From NCBI GenBank assembly GCA_947503935.1, contig CANNFR010000006.1, positions 62,001 to 126,000 of the forward strand: 64,000 bases of DNA, given 5' to 3'. The translations under genes and the position numbers were made by a program. Positions 1 through 9,321 of the stretch are shown piece after piece (position 1 is the stretch's first letter; each line of letters starts with the position of its first letter). The DNA comes from an uncultured Paracoccaceae bacterium (lineage in GTDB: Bacteria; Pseudomonadota; Alphaproteobacteria; Rhodobacterales; Rhodobacteraceae). Below the pieces are notes generated by a model. It saw only the letters and a program-made list of their open reading frames with translations. It was not told the origin of the DNA and did no database searches.

Positions 1-624
1 GTTTTGCATGTTGCCGTCGCAGGTGCCCAGATAGCGCAGAAGCTGGCGCATCTTCACGACATAGGCCGCGGCCTCTTCCGGGCCCCGAATATCGGGGCGG
101 CTGACGATTTCCATCAGGGCCACGCCGGTGCGGTTCAGATCGACGAAGGACATGGCGGGGTCCATGTCATGGATCGACTTGCCGGCGTCTTGCTCAAGGT
201 GAATGCGTTCGATCTGCACGCGCCGCGCCACGCCCGGGCCCATATCGACGATCACCTCGCCCTCGCCAACAATGGGGTGGTAGAGCTGGCTAATCTGATA
301 GCCCTGCGGCAGGTCGGGGTAAAAGTAATTCTTGCGGTCGAAGGCCGAGACCAGATTGATCTGCGCGTTCAGGCCCAGCCCGGTGCGCACGGCCTGTTCG
401 ACACAGAACTCGTTGATCACAGGCAGCATGCCCGGCATGGCCGCATCGATGAAGCTGACATTCGAATTGGGCTCGGCGCCAAATTGGGTCGAGGCGCCGG
501 AAAACAGCTTGGCGTTCGAGGCGACCTGGGCGTGCACCTCCATCCCGATGACCAGTTCCCAATCGTGCTTGGCCCCTTGGATGACCTTGGGCTTCGGCGT
601 TTCAAAGGCGAGATGATCGAGCAT
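1..624 (-). CDS. gatB: Aspartyl/glutamyl-tRNA(Asn/Gln) amidotransferase subunit B (5' part)
   Basis: GatB is the kinase/tRNA-binding subunit of the GatCAB complex, which converts misacylated Glu-tRNA(Gln) or Asp-tRNA(Asn) to the correct amide form in the cytoplasm. The first 208 codons are present; the rest lies beyond base 1. The N-terminal family signature is clear: [12 protein letters not shown], then SGASTQFG, then [19 protein letters not shown]. The ATG at 624 is preceded by an AGGAAGGA ribosome site. A full protein of this family is near 500 residues. Identification is secure. Confidence 0.96.
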   Translation of the reverse strand, partial: MLDHLAFETPKPKVIQGAKHDWELVIGMEVHAQVASNAKLFSGASTQFGAEPNSNVSFIDAAMPGMLPVINEFCVEQAVRTGLGLNAQINLVSAFDRKNYFYPDLPQGYQISQLYHPIVGEGEVIVDMGPGVARRVQIERIHLEQDAGKSIHDMDPAMSFVDLNRTGVALMEIVSRPDIRGPEEAAAYVVKMRQLLRYLGTCDGNMQN

Positions 625-698
625 GCTTTCAAGTCCTTCCTGACCCTTCGCCTTCTATGCGAGGCCGGTGGGCAAGGGCAAGGGACCAGCGGCCCTCT

Positions 699-1418
699 TC
701 AGGGCGCTTTGGGGATGACCATGATGATCGAGGCGGGCTCCTCATCCTCATATCCGCAGGAGATGGTCGCAAGTTGGACCGGATCGCTCTCCGGGTCATG
801 TCGCACCAGAATTGCTTCAAGAACGGTGCAGCGATCCGCGGAATACGCGCGATCGGCCACGAGCTCGTCAAGGCCGACGCCGACCAGCCCGCGCCTGTCG
901 TAATCGCCGATGTTTTCAGCTGTCGCGTTGATCGAGGCTGTCATAGCGGCCAGTATTGTTTCGGTGTCCAGACGAAAATCTAAACCGCGCCCATAGGTGA
1001 TGGTCAGGTCGGTCTCTGTGAAAGTCGCGCCGTCGAGGGGGGTGATGTAAAGGTCTGCCCCTGCCGCCGCTGCTGCATCATACTCTTCCAGAACATCCAG
1101 AACGTCGTTTGTAAGCAAAGAGGAGGGCCACTCCGACCGAAAATCACTCCCGCGGGTCTTTTGGCGCCGGCCGACATGTCGGAACACCTCGGCGCCAGTC
1201 GCGATATCTTTTGTAACAAAAAACAAGTCCTGATGCTGAAGATCGTAGGTGCCGAGGTTGTCGGAGACCAGACGCAAGATGATCAGGTTGGTCTCGCTGA
1301 GGCCCAGTAACGAATCTTCGAACGATATCACGTTATTGGGGCCTGCAACGGCGGGAGCCGTGAGAAAAGACAGCACCAATAGGGACCGCGCGAAAACCGC
1401 CAAGAGCAGGCCTTTCAT
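699..1418 (-). CDS. Secreted protein of unknown function
   Basis: A 239-residue protein that I do not recognise. Starting at the ATG at 1418 gives a good Sec signal peptide (MKGLLLAVFARSLLVL, then SFLTAPAVAG, cleavage near residue 26). A longer in-frame TTG start at 1454 would only bury that signal. The mature part is acidic and rich in Asp/Thr, with one pair of cysteines in the last third (ADRCTV and TISCGY) that could form a disulphide. It ends 75 bases before the gatB start on the same strand. No catalytic motif is visible. Confidence 0.6.
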   Translation of the reverse strand: MKGLLLAVFARSLLVLSFLTAPAVAGPNNVISFEDSLLGLSETNLIILRLVSDNLGTYDLQHQDLFFVTKDIATGAEVFRHVGRRQKTRGSDFRSEWPSSLLTNDVLDVLEEYDAAAAAGADLYITPLDGATFTETDLTITYGRGLDFRLDTETILAAMTASINATAENIGDYDRRGLVGVGLDELVADRAYSADRCTVLEAILVRHDPESDPVQLATISCGYEDEEPASIIMVIPKAP

Positions 1419-1545
1419 ATCGGGTGCATGCAATATGCGCCCGAGACCCTGCAAAAGCGAGGCGATATTTCGGGCGGCTCGTTGACCTCTGGCGCGAACG
1501 GCTCACGCCCTGGCGGGTTTTGTTTCTGACAGAGCCGGAAAAGCT

Positions 1546-2760
1546 CTACTGGTTCGGCGGCACCGTTGTGGTCAAACCGGCCTCGCCCGGGGCGACGGCA
1601 AGCCCGGCCTCAAGCTCATCCTTGAAACCGGCGGCTATGGCGGCCTGGATGCCGTCATTGTCGTAGGGCCAGAGGGGGGCCTGAACTTCGCGCAAATGGC
1701 GGCGCAAAAGGTGTTTGTACCCGTCGCCAAAGCGCTGGCGGTTGTTTTCGGCCTCAGGGGTTGAGACACGGTCCTCGTCCGAGGCGCCGTGTGAGATGCG
1801 ATAAAGCAATGCGGCAAAGCGGTTGGCCAGATGCGAACTCATCGTAACCGACAGCGTTTCATGTGCGCCTTGCAGAAACAGCTTGGCATCGCACTGCGCG
1901 ACGGCGGCCGGGTCGGCCTCAAGCGGGGCGCGCCAGAAAAAGGCGTAAGCACCGGCGCCAAGGCCATCGGCGGCACGCGACATGGCGGCACGGGCCTCAC
2001 GCTCAATCTCGTCATAATCGCCGTACCAGGCTGGCATCAGAAAGCGGCTATGCGTCATCAGCATATGTGGGTTCGACGGATCGAGATCGGCCCAATCCTC
2101 GTACCAATCCCGCAGGAAATCGACACCATCGACCACACCGGGGGCCAGCCGATAGCGGGCGTCGGCGATCATGGGCGAGTTTTGCTCAATCGGGTCGAAT
2201 GCGTCGAGGACCGTCTCAGCGCGGGCGAAATAGCGCCCGGCGGCCTCGGCCGATTCCTTCGGGACGGCGGCGGGCGGGCTGTCGCCACGCACGGCCCAAC
2301 CGATTTCAATCAGCGCACGGCCCAGGATGACAGCGGGCATGTAATCGCGCGCATCTGCCGCATGCACCGCCTCAAGCACGGGCAAAGCCTCCAGCGCTTC
2401 TTCCAGACGCGGCGGGCCGTCTTTCAGATGGCGCGTCACCGGAGAAATCGCACCAGCCAGGGCGCAGTCGAAATAGCGCTTGCCCGAGGCGAATTGCTGG
2501 CGCGATTGGTCAACGCCGCGCAGCCGGTCAAGGAGCGAGGGCCAGAGACCGCCATCGGCCAGCTGTGCAAAACCCGCTTCGATCTCGCGCCATTCGTCAC
2601 GCTCGGTCGCCTTCTGCAAAAGCGGGACCTTCAGCCGTTTGGCAATCGCCGGATCGAGGGCAGGGGGCGGTGGTGCCGCAGGCGGCAAATCAGAATTCAC
2701 CGCATTCGGCCTGCGCCGACTGCTCAGCGCCCGCTTGAGGCGTTCTTTGAAGCCATTCAT
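1546..2760 (-). CDS. Hypothetical protein, 404 residues
   Basis: Unrecognised soluble protein with no signal peptide. The basic N-terminus (KERLKRALSSRRR) is followed by a proline/alanine-rich linker (about residues 22-36). The body is mostly helical-looking, with many aromatic and acidic residues (WYEDWADLDPSNPHML, FLMPAWYGDYDEIEREAR), a composition like TPR-type repeats but without a clean repeat period. It stands alone, on the same strand as its left neighbours. Coding is supported by length and by third-position GC use; function cannot be given. Confidence 0.6.
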   Translation of the reverse strand: MNGFKERLKRALSSRRRPNAVNSDLPPAAPPPPALDPAIAKRLKVPLLQKATERDEWREIEAGFAQLADGGLWPSLLDRLRGVDQSRQQFASGKRYFDCALAGAISPVTRHLKDGPPRLEEALEALPVLEAVHAADARDYMPAVILGRALIEIGWAVRGDSPPAAVPKESAEAAGRYFARAETVLDAFDPIEQNSPMIADARYRLAPGVVDGVDFLRDWYEDWADLDPSNPHMLMTHSRFLMPAWYGDYDEIEREARAAMSRAADGLGAGAYAFFWRAPLEADPAAVAQCDAKLFLQGAHETLSVTMSSHLANRFAALLYRISHGASDEDRVSTPEAENNRQRFGDGYKHLLRRHLREVQAPLWPYDNDGIQAAIAAGFKDELEAGLAVAPGEAGLTTTVPPNQ

Positions 2761-3078
2761 GCCGCTAAATCGCGTGCACAGCCGACGGCATTTTTCGGCG
2801 GTTGGGAAGGATCGCCATATCTCATCACTCGAATCGCACTCGTCCTGCGTCTTTATGGGCCAGATTGGCCGCGAATTATGGCTTGATCGTGGAATATTGA
2901 GCTATTGGTTCCGATACGTTGCACAAAAGGGCCAAAACGGCGCTTCAAAGTGCGGATCCGTTTCTCGTTTGTTCGGCTTGGTGCGATATTTCGCCGAGCG
3001 CGGTGTACCGCAATTGCCGCAGCGGATGAATCCGGGCAGCCTTTGCGGAACATTGATGGGCAGATGCTTGAGTGGCAC
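2761..3078. other. Intergenic, divergent promoter region
   Basis: About 318 bases between two divergently transcribed genes. It must hold both promoters, but I see no confident -35/-10 pair, terminator, repeat or RNA. Its base composition is less GC-rich than the neighbouring genes. Confidence 0.4.
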
Positions 3079-3672
3079 ATGAAAAAACTTCTCAAATCAG
3101 TTGTTTTGGGGGCAGCTTTCACCTTGTCTGCGTGCGGCGTGGCGTCCGACCCGGTTTCGGACGAACAGCCCGTCATGCGATGGGATTTCCACCCCCAAGC
3201 TCCGCAATGGACCGCGGCCACGCTGAATGCGCTTGAGGCACACGGGGCCGAACTGGCGACGATTGTGCCGGAGGACATCGAGGTCTTCTGCCCTGGCTAT
3301 GCTGAGCGGGGCGAGGCTGACCGACGGGCCTTCTGGGCGGGGCTCTTTTCCGCTTTGGCCAAGCATGAAAGCACCTGGAACCCGCAAGCGGCAGGCGGCG
3401 GCGGGCGGTGGATCGGGCTTTTGCAGATCTCGCCCAGCACGGCGCGGGGCTATGGGTGCCGCGCGCAAAGCACGGCTGCGTTGAAACAGGGGCCGGCCAA
3501 TCTGTCTTGCGCGGTGCGTATCGCGGTCGTGCAGGTCAGCCGTGACAACATGGTGGCGGGCCCCCGCGGCGCGCGCGGTGTCGGCCGCGACTGGGCGCCG
3601 TTCCGGTCGGCCTCCAAGCGTGCGGAAATGGCGGCCTGGACGCGCAGCCAAAGCTACTGCCAGCCGCTCTGA
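3079..3672 (+). CDS. Lipoprotein with lytic transglycosylase (SLT-type) domain
   Basis: A 197-residue exported lipoprotein: N-terminal KKLLKSVVL hydrophobic signal and lipobox LSAC with Cys19. A compact lysozyme-like SLT core follows, with KHESTWNP (candidate catalytic Glu97), GLLQISP and a YGC motif. SLT enzymes cut the glycan strands of peptidoglycan with formation of 1,6-anhydroMurNAc. The ATG at 3079 was chosen because the longer frame from 2905 has no signal and an odd basic leader. The spacing HESxxNP...GLLQISP matches the family; the exact substrate role (turnover or secretion-system insertion) is unknown. Confidence 0.75.
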   Translation: MKKLLKSVVLGAAFTLSACGVASDPVSDEQPVMRWDFHPQAPQWTAATLNALEAHGAELATIVPEDIEVFCPGYAERGEADRRAFWAGLFSALAKHESTWNPQAAGGGGRWIGLLQISPSTARGYGCRAQSTAALKQGPANLSCAVRIAVVQVSRDNMVAGPRGARGVGRDWAPFRSASKRAEMAAWTRSQSYCQPL

Positions 3673-3704
3673 GCCGGCAGCCCATCGCCAGAGGCGTAAA
3701 CCCC

Positions 3705-4235
3705 TCAGCGCAAACGAAAGATCGACTTGATCTCGGCCAATGCGTCGCTTTGCGCGGGGCTGAGCTCGCTTCCTCCGGCCTCGACGATGCGCTTGATGAC
3801 GTCCATCGACTTGCTCAGCCCCTCGGCCCCCGCCATCTTGTTGACCTTCTTGGCCAGCCGCGTCACCGCCGGTTGCGGCCCGCCGCATTCGTTCACGAAC
3901 CAATGGCCCAGGATGACCATTTCTTCGGCGTCTTTCAGCGACAGATCGAGGGACGATTGCAGGCCGACCTCCAATGCGCGCTTTTCCTCGGTCGTGGGCA
4001 TGCCCGACAATTCAAGGAAAGCGGTCGACAATCCGCCGATCGCCAGCTTCTCATCCTCGATGCTGTCAACAGGGTGCACATTTGCCCGGCGGCGAAACCC
4101 AAAGCGCCGCGCCGCGCCCATCGCCGTTTGCGCCATATCGGCGACGTCGCCGGCGATATGGGCGGCATTGCGGGCCCGGTTCATCCAGAAATACGCAGCC
4201 GCCGCGAAAGCAATGAGAGCAAGAAGAAATGGCAT
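3705..4235 (-). CDS. Single-pass membrane protein of unknown function
   Basis: A 176-residue protein that I do not recognise. It starts with one N-terminal membrane segment (MPFLLALIAFAAAAYFWM) followed by a basic stop-transfer region (NRARNAAHIAG), so the rest is probably cytoplasmic. The soluble part contains an acidic helical domain (VDSIEDEKLAIGGLSTAFLE, AEEMVILGHWFVNECGG) whose helix pattern faintly recalls TerB-like domains, but this is only an impression. The ATG at 4235 has AGGTG seven bases upstream; the longer frame to 4310 lacks a membrane start. It converges on the transglycosylase gene. Confidence 0.6.
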   Translation of the reverse strand: MPFLLALIAFAAAAYFWMNRARNAAHIAGDVADMAQTAMGAARRFGFRRRANVHPVDSIEDEKLAIGGLSTAFLELSGMPTTEEKRALEVGLQSSLDLSLKDAEEMVILGHWFVNECGGPQPAVTRLAKKVNKMAGAEGLSKSMDVIKRIVEAGGSELSPAQSDALAEIKSIFRLR

Positions 4236-4315
4236 ATCAGCACCTATGGAAAGTCGTCGAATGAGATTGGCTATCGCGCGAATGTGGCAAGCAAAAGGCC
4301 GTATGCGCAAGTGTT

Positions 4316-4726
4316 TTATGGCTGTTCCACACTGACACCACGGGCCGACAGGACTTGAGCGAACCTAGCCCCGCCCGGATGCGCCTCGGCCGGAAGCAGA
4401 TGTGTCGTGCCGTCCGCCATGCTGAGGGCGGTGTCTTCGCGCGGGTCGCTGGGCACATGCGCCGTAGTAATATCTGTGAGAGCCACGTCGTTGCGATCTG
4501 CGCCGACCCACCAGATCAGGCGGCCATCCTCAATCATCGCGCCGGTGGCCGGCGGGCGCAGTCGGGCCACGATCAGCAAGGGCAACGGCAGCGCCCCGCC
4601 CACGGCCAGGATCAGCATGTCCCATTGCACCAGTCCGACAAAGATCAGACCCAGCCCCATACCGGCCATGGCGGCAAGGGCCGCCCGGCGACTGCGCCGT
4701 TCGAATCTGTAGCTTTCACCGATCAT
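4316..4726 (-). CDS. Two-TM membrane protein with PH-like C-terminal domain (copy A)
   Basis: A 136-residue protein: a basic N-terminus (YRFERRSRRA), two adjacent hydrophobic helices (about residues 16-34 and 37-54), then a beta-rich cytoplasmic domain (MIEDGRLIWWVGADRNDVAL...). It has the same length, layout and closing motif (LSARGVSVEQ) as the protein at 5779-6189, so the two look like diverged paralogues. They flank an acyltransferase gene. Two TM helices plus a short beta domain resembles the bacterial PH (YdbT-like) plan. Function unknown. Confidence 0.6.
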   Translation of the reverse strand: MIGESYRFERRSRRAALAAMAGMGLGLIFVGLVQWDMLILAVGGALPLPLLIVARLRPPATGAMIEDGRLIWWVGADRNDVALTDITTAHVPSDPREDTALSMADGTTHLLPAEAHPGGARFAQVLSARGVSVEQP

Positions 4727-4837
4727 GCCGGGAATTTGCCGTCGGATTGCGGCGGAATCGGGGCTAATCGCCCGATTTCGGGCGGTTTGAAGCGAAAATC
4801 CGCATCCTCAGCGGTTTTTCGAAGCGGGATGGGCGGT

Positions 4838-5782
4838 TCAATTGGCCAGAAGGGCGCGGGTGGCCATATGCAGACGCGAGGTGCGCACCAGTGACACCGT
4901 GGGCGCATCACGCCCACCCAGCGCCAGTGTCGCCCGGCGCAACATCTCGATCCCAGCTTCGTCGTCTTTCGGCAGCGCCGAGGGCGAGATCGGCTCACCC
5001 AAGGTCAGCCGGAACGGCTGGCGATGCTTGTTCAGTGTTTCATGAAACAGAGTGATATCGCGCAAAGAGGGATGCAGCAGGTCGAACAGATAGAACAATG
5101 CCGAATTGCGCGCGCGGATATTCAGCGGGATCACCGGCACCTCGAACTTGCGCGCGATCATCGCGGCCGAGGCCATCCAGTTACGCTCAAACAACCGCAG
5201 GCCCCGGCGCTTGGCCAACCGGCCCGAGGGGAAGATCACGCCCATCCGCCCGGCATCCAGCGCCGTGCGGGTGAACATCATCGTCTCGCGCGTCTTGCCA
5301 TGGCTACGCTTGTCGTGGCGCCATTCGACGGGGGCGATCATCTGCTCCATCTGCGGCATGACGCGCAGGATGTCGCGGTTGGCGAAGAAGAAAAGATCAG
5401 GGCGCAGCATCGCCAGCCCATGCCAGAGCATGATGCCGTCGGCGATGCCCGTCGGGTGGTTCGCCACGATCAGCGCCGGGCCCGAGCGGGGCAGGTGGCC
5501 CAGGCCCGTCACCTCGACATCGCGGGCCAGAAGGCCTGACATCTGGTCCATGATCTGCGGCGCGGGAAGATCGCGAAGGTCCTCGGCCAGGCGTAGCGTC
5601 TCGCCATATCCCAGCACTTTGTCCAGCACCGCGCGCGCAGGTGCGGCCGCAGGGCGGGCCAGCCATGCGGCGCGTTCCAGGATCAGAGGATCGATGCGAT
5701 CGCGCATGGCACAAAGATGGACATCTTGTGGCGACGTTTCCATGACAATTTGCGCGGTTCGGCAAAACTCCGCCTTTGTCAC
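4838..5782 (-). CDS. Lysophospholipid (1-acylglycerol-3-phosphate-like) acyltransferase
   Basis: A 314-residue PlsC-superfamily acyltransferase, probably peripheral on the inner membrane, moving an acyl chain to a lysophospholipid or similar acceptor. The catalytic block is ANHPTGIADG (His109 and Asp115), followed by IFPSGRLAKR, the acceptor-binding motif, and a later VPVIPLNI strand. The His-to-Asp spacing is five residues instead of the classical four, as in the hemolysin-like subgroup that uses NHPxGxxDG. The start codon overlaps the stop of the upstream membrane gene by four bases, so the two are translationally coupled. The acceptor substrate cannot be read from the sequence. Confidence 0.8.
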   Translation of the reverse strand: MTKAEFCRTAQIVMETSPQDVHLCAMRDRIDPLILERAAWLARPAAAPARAVLDKVLGYGETLRLAEDLRDLPAPQIMDQMSGLLARDVEVTGLGHLPRSGPALIVANHPTGIADGIMLWHGLAMLRPDLFFFANRDILRVMPQMEQMIAPVEWRHDKRSHGKTRETMMFTRTALDAGRMGVIFPSGRLAKRRGLRLFERNWMASAAMIARKFEVPVIPLNIRARNSALFYLFDLLHPSLRDITLFHETLNKHRQPFRLTLGEPISPSALPKDDEAGIEMLRRATLALGGRDAPTVSLVRTSRLHMATRALLAN

Positions 5783-6189
5783 TCTTCAATCGGGATCCCG
5801 CGGCGGTCCAATTCGCGCGCCAGCGGCCCGATCCGAGGGGCGAGAACGGCGGGCAGAACCTGAACCTCCCCGTCGCGCAACTTCAGCGCCAGACCAGCGG
5901 GAGCCTCGCGCGTACCGAGGACGCGGACGGCATCTATCTGACCAAGCGGAACGGACCATCTGCGTTTGCCGACGAAAAATCGCCATTCACCGTCCGCGAT
6001 CTCCATGCCTGCGGGCCGATCACGCAAGGCGCGCCAACTCGACAAGATCAGAAAAGCGCAAATCAGCGCGATGATCACCGGTGACACCCCGCCGCGGGCC
6101 AGGGTGTAGATCACCATCAACCAGACACCGATCGATATATACAGCAGCCCTCGGCGCGGGATATGCAAGTATAGGTAGTGTGGTTGCAT
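5779..6189 (-). CDS. Two-TM membrane protein with PH-like C-terminal domain (copy B)
   Basis: A 136-residue protein with two N-terminal hydrophobic helices (LLYISIGVWLMVIYTLA and VSPVIIALICAFLILSSW), then a beta-rich domain (MEIADGEWRFFVGKRRWSV, LKLRDGEVQVLPAVL) closing with LDRRGIPIEE. It matches the 4316-4726 protein in length and in the order of features. Its stop overlaps the acyltransferase start by four bases (ATGA), which puts it first in a two- or three-gene operon. A role linked to lipid or envelope homeostasis is inferred only from the neighbour. Confidence 0.65.
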   Translation of the reverse strand: MQPHYLYLHIPRRGLLYISIGVWLMVIYTLARGGVSPVIIALICAFLILSSWRALRDRPAGMEIADGEWRFFVGKRRWSVPLGQIDAVRVLGTREAPAGLALKLRDGEVQVLPAVLAPRIGPLARELDRRGIPIEE

Positions 6190-6431
6190 GCGAGCATCAC
6201 TTTACGTTGCGTAAGGTAACAATAACCGAAACAATGCGGTTTCGCATCCGGAAAAGCCCAATTTCTTAACGCTTTTTCTGGCGGGTTTGCGATCAAGCCA
6301 AAAGGTAAATCGCGGCAATATTTTAGACGATACTCTTAAACGATTAACGCGGGCCCTTGTGCGCGATTTCGGGCCTTCCAACGGGTAAAATGCACCGCCA
6401 GGGTGATTCTTAATTGTTGCCTGGCGCCGGG

Positions 6432-9014
6432 CTATTCTGCTCCGACGGCCAGCAGCCTTTCGACCATTTCCCCGGTATCCGGGCTGAGGCCCTTGGTGTT
6501 CGCGATACGGGTCAGGGCCGTTCCGATCAGGGCCTTGCGGTCGGCATCATAGCGGGTCCAGGTCTCGAACGCCGTCGACATGCGTGCCGCCGTCTGGGGA
6601 TTGACCGGATCGAGGCGGATCAGCCAGTCGGCGACGAAATCATACCCGGTCCCCGAGGGGTCGTGAAAGCCCGCCTGATTGGCCGTCAACGCACCGATCA
6701 GGGCGCGGAAACGGTTAGGGTTCCGCCAGTCGAAATCGGGGTGATCGGCCAGCCTCTGGGCCAGGGCGACGGCCTGGTCGGGGGCGGCCTCGATTACCTG
6801 CAGCGAGAACCATTTGTCGATCACCAGCCGGTCGGCCTGCCAGCGGCGGTAGAAGGCTTCAACCTCGGGCTGGCCCTGTCCGACCGACAAAAGCGCCGAC
6901 AGGGCGCCCAGCTCTTCGGTCATGTTGTCGGCCTTGTAGAACTGCCGCTCGGCCCGCCGCCCGTCGTCAAGGCGCGAGAGGTATCCCAAGGCCGTCAGCC
7001 GCAAGGCGCGGGCCCCCGCCGCGCGGGGGGCGGGCGTGTAGGGCCCGGGCACGTCCATCGCCTCGTAAAGCGCGGCCAGGTCGGGCTTCAGATACCCCGC
7101 CACCGCATCGGCCAGCTTTTCATGCGCGGCATGGATATCCGTGGGGTCCGGCGTGACACCGGCATCGTGCAAGGTCTGGGCGATGTCGTCTTGCGAAGGC
7201 AGGCGTAGCGCCAGCGCGCGGAATGCAGGGTCCAGCGCCTCGTCCCGCGCAACGCGGGCCAGCGCATCAAGGTAATCGGGGCCAGGGGCCGCACGCTCGG
7301 TCACCATGCGGGTCAGCACGTCTTTCGCCAGCGCGCGCCCGGCCTCCCATTTGTTGAAGGGGTCGGTGTCATGGGCCAGCAGAAAGGCGCGCTCTTCGGC
7401 GGAACTTTCACGCTCCAGGATCACCGGCGCCGAGAAGCCACGCAGAAGCGAGGGGATAGGGCGGGTCGCGAGGCCATCGAACGTAAAGCTCTGCCTGGCT
7501 TCGGTCATCTCAAGCACCGTGGTCGGCACCACCTCATCGCCATTGGGGCCCAGCAGCCCCATGGCCACCGGCAAGACCTGCGGCGCCTTGTCGGGCTGGC
7601 CCGGGGTGGGCGGCGTTTTCTGTTCCAGATGAAGAATATAGGTGCCGTCCTTGAACTCCTCACAGACGGCCAGGCGCGGCGTGCCGGCCTGCGAATACCA
7701 GCGCTTGAACTGGCCAAGATCGCGGCCGGTGGCGTCTTCGAAGACGGCCAGCCAATCCTCGATCGTGGCGGCATCGCCATCGTGGCGGTCGAAATAGAGG
7801 TCAAGCGCCTTGGCATAGCCTGCGTCGCCCACCAGCCGCTTGAGCATGCCGATCACCTCGGCGCCCTTCTCGTAGACCGTCGCGGTGTAGAAATTGTTGA
7901 TCTCGACATAGGCTTCGGGCCGGACGGGATGGGCCAGCGGGCCGTTATCCTCACGGAATTGCCGCGCGCGCAGCGTCAGCACATCGTCGATCCGCTTGAC
8001 GGCGTGGCCGCGCATGTCGCCCGAGAACTGCTGGTCGCGGAAGACGGTCAGCCCCTCTTTCAGGCAGAGCTGGAACCAGTCGCGGCAGGTGATGCGATTG
8101 CCGGTCCAGTTGTGGAAGTACTCATGGGCGATGATCGCTTCGATCCGGGCATAATCGGTATCAGTCGCGGTTTCGGGCGAGGCCAGAACGTAGCGCGAGT
8201 TGAAGATGTTCAGCCCCTTGTTCTCCATCGCGCCCATATTGAAATCGTCGACCGCCACAATGTTGAACACGTCGAGGTCATATTCGCGGCCATAGACCTC
8301 TTCATCCCAGCGCATCGAGCGGATCAGAGCGTCCATCGCATAGGCGCATTTGCCCTGATCGCCCTCGCGCACCCAGATGTTCAGTGCCACTTTGCGCCCC
8401 GAGGCGGTGGTGAAGGGGGCCGAGACGGCGACCAGATCGCCCGCCACCAGCGCGAAGAGGTAGGCGGGCTTGGGCCACGGGTCGGACCATTCGGCCCAGC
8501 CATCGCCCCGGGCGCCGGGATTGCCGTTGGACAAAAGCACCGGCAGGTCGGCCTCGATCCGCACCTCGAAGGGCGCCATCACATCGGGGCGGTCGGGATA
8601 GAAGGTAATCTTGCGAAAGCCTTCCGCCTCGCATTGCGTGCAATACATGCCTTTTGACATATAAAGCCCTTCAAGCGCTGTGTTTTTCTCGGGTGCGATC
8701 TGAACCACGGCAGTCCAGGTGAAGGGCCGATCGGGCAGGGCGGCGGCGGGGATTGTCAGGCCGTGGGCGGTCAGTTGATAATCCTTAACCGCCAAGGGCG
8801 TGCCGTCGATTGCGGCGCTGATCAGGGTCAGGTCCTCCCCGTCCAGCGCCAGATCGTGCTTGCAGGGCCGCGCGGGGTTCGGGGTAAAGCGGATCTCGGA
8901 CAGAACGCGTGTGGCCTGCGGGTCAAGCCGGAAGGTCAGCCTGACGGTCTCGACAAGGTAGGCCGGCGGCTGATAGTCCTTCAACTCAACACGGATGGGG
9001 GCGGCATCGTTCAT
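6432..9014 (-). CDS. pepN: Aminopeptidase N (M1 zinc metalloprotease)
   Basis: An 860-residue M1-family aminopeptidase that removes N-terminal residues from peptides in the cytoplasm. The exopeptidase signature GAMEN is at 261-265, the zinc site HEYFH at 297-301 with the third ligand Glu320 (KEGLTVFRD), as expected for E. coli-type PepN. Length agrees with the family (about 870). An N-terminal beta domain and the C-terminal helical domain are both present, so it is complete. It is a single-gene unit; the 242 bases downstream (6190-6431) hold no gene that I can see. Confidence 0.97.
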   Translation of the reverse strand: MNDAAPIRVELKDYQPPAYLVETVRLTFRLDPQATRVLSEIRFTPNPARPCKHDLALDGEDLTLISAAIDGTPLAVKDYQLTAHGLTIPAAALPDRPFTWTAVVQIAPEKNTALEGLYMSKGMYCTQCEAEGFRKITFYPDRPDVMAPFEVRIEADLPVLLSNGNPGARGDGWAEWSDPWPKPAYLFALVAGDLVAVSAPFTTASGRKVALNIWVREGDQGKCAYAMDALIRSMRWDEEVYGREYDLDVFNIVAVDDFNMGAMENKGLNIFNSRYVLASPETATDTDYARIEAIIAHEYFHNWTGNRITCRDWFQLCLKEGLTVFRDQQFSGDMRGHAVKRIDDVLTLRARQFREDNGPLAHPVRPEAYVEINNFYTATVYEKGAEVIGMLKRLVGDAGYAKALDLYFDRHDGDAATIEDWLAVFEDATGRDLGQFKRWYSQAGTPRLAVCEEFKDGTYILHLEQKTPPTPGQPDKAPQVLPVAMGLLGPNGDEVVPTTVLEMTEARQSFTFDGLATRPIPSLLRGFSAPVILERESSAEERAFLLAHDTDPFNKWEAGRALAKDVLTRMVTERAAPGPDYLDALARVARDEALDPAFRALALRLPSQDDIAQTLHDAGVTPDPTDIHAAHEKLADAVAGYLKPDLAALYEAMDVPGPYTPAPRAAGARALRLTALGYLSRLDDGRRAERQFYKADNMTEELGALSALLSVGQGQPEVEAFYRRWQADRLVIDKWFSLQVIEAAPDQAVALAQRLADHPDFDWRNPNRFRALIGALTANQAGFHDPSGTGYDFVADWLIRLDPVNPQTAARMSTAFETWTRYDADRKALIGTALTRIANTKGLSPDTGEMVERLLAVGAE

Positions 9015-9138
9015 CGGCTGTCTCCGGCAGGTGAGGGAACATTTCCCCGCAGGCCGACGTTAGGGGACAGAAAAAGGCGCTGCAACGGGGTGACTTCCGC
9101 TGTGGCGCGCTTATCTTTGATTTTGAGGGAGACAGGCA

Positions 9139-9303
9139 ATGTCAGCACCACAGACCGATATCGAAAAGCAGGAGCGGCGCCACCGGGGCCCGCTGATTGG
9201 AATAGCCGTGGCAGTGATTTTCGCGGGCGTTCTGGGGTTCATCTTCTTGGCGGATGGCGGCGACGAATTGGTCGTGCCGGAAGAGTCCGTCGTGACCGAG
9301 TAA
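9139..9303 (+). CDS. Small single-pass membrane protein, 54 residues
   Basis: Short gene with a good ribosome site (GGAGACAGG just upstream of the ATG). The product has a charged N-terminus (SAPQTDIEKQERRHRG), one membrane helix (PLIGIAVAVIFAGVLGFIFL) and an acidic periplasmic tail ending VVPEESVVTE. Codon use is like that of the neighbours. Function unknown. It lies 18 bases before the DUF2256 gene on the same strand and may be co-transcribed with it, diverging from pepN. Confidence 0.6.
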   Translation: MSAPQTDIEKQERRHRGPLIGIAVAVIFAGVLGFIFLADGGDELVVPEESVVTE

Positions 9304-9321
9304 GCCTTCGGGAGCCGCGCC

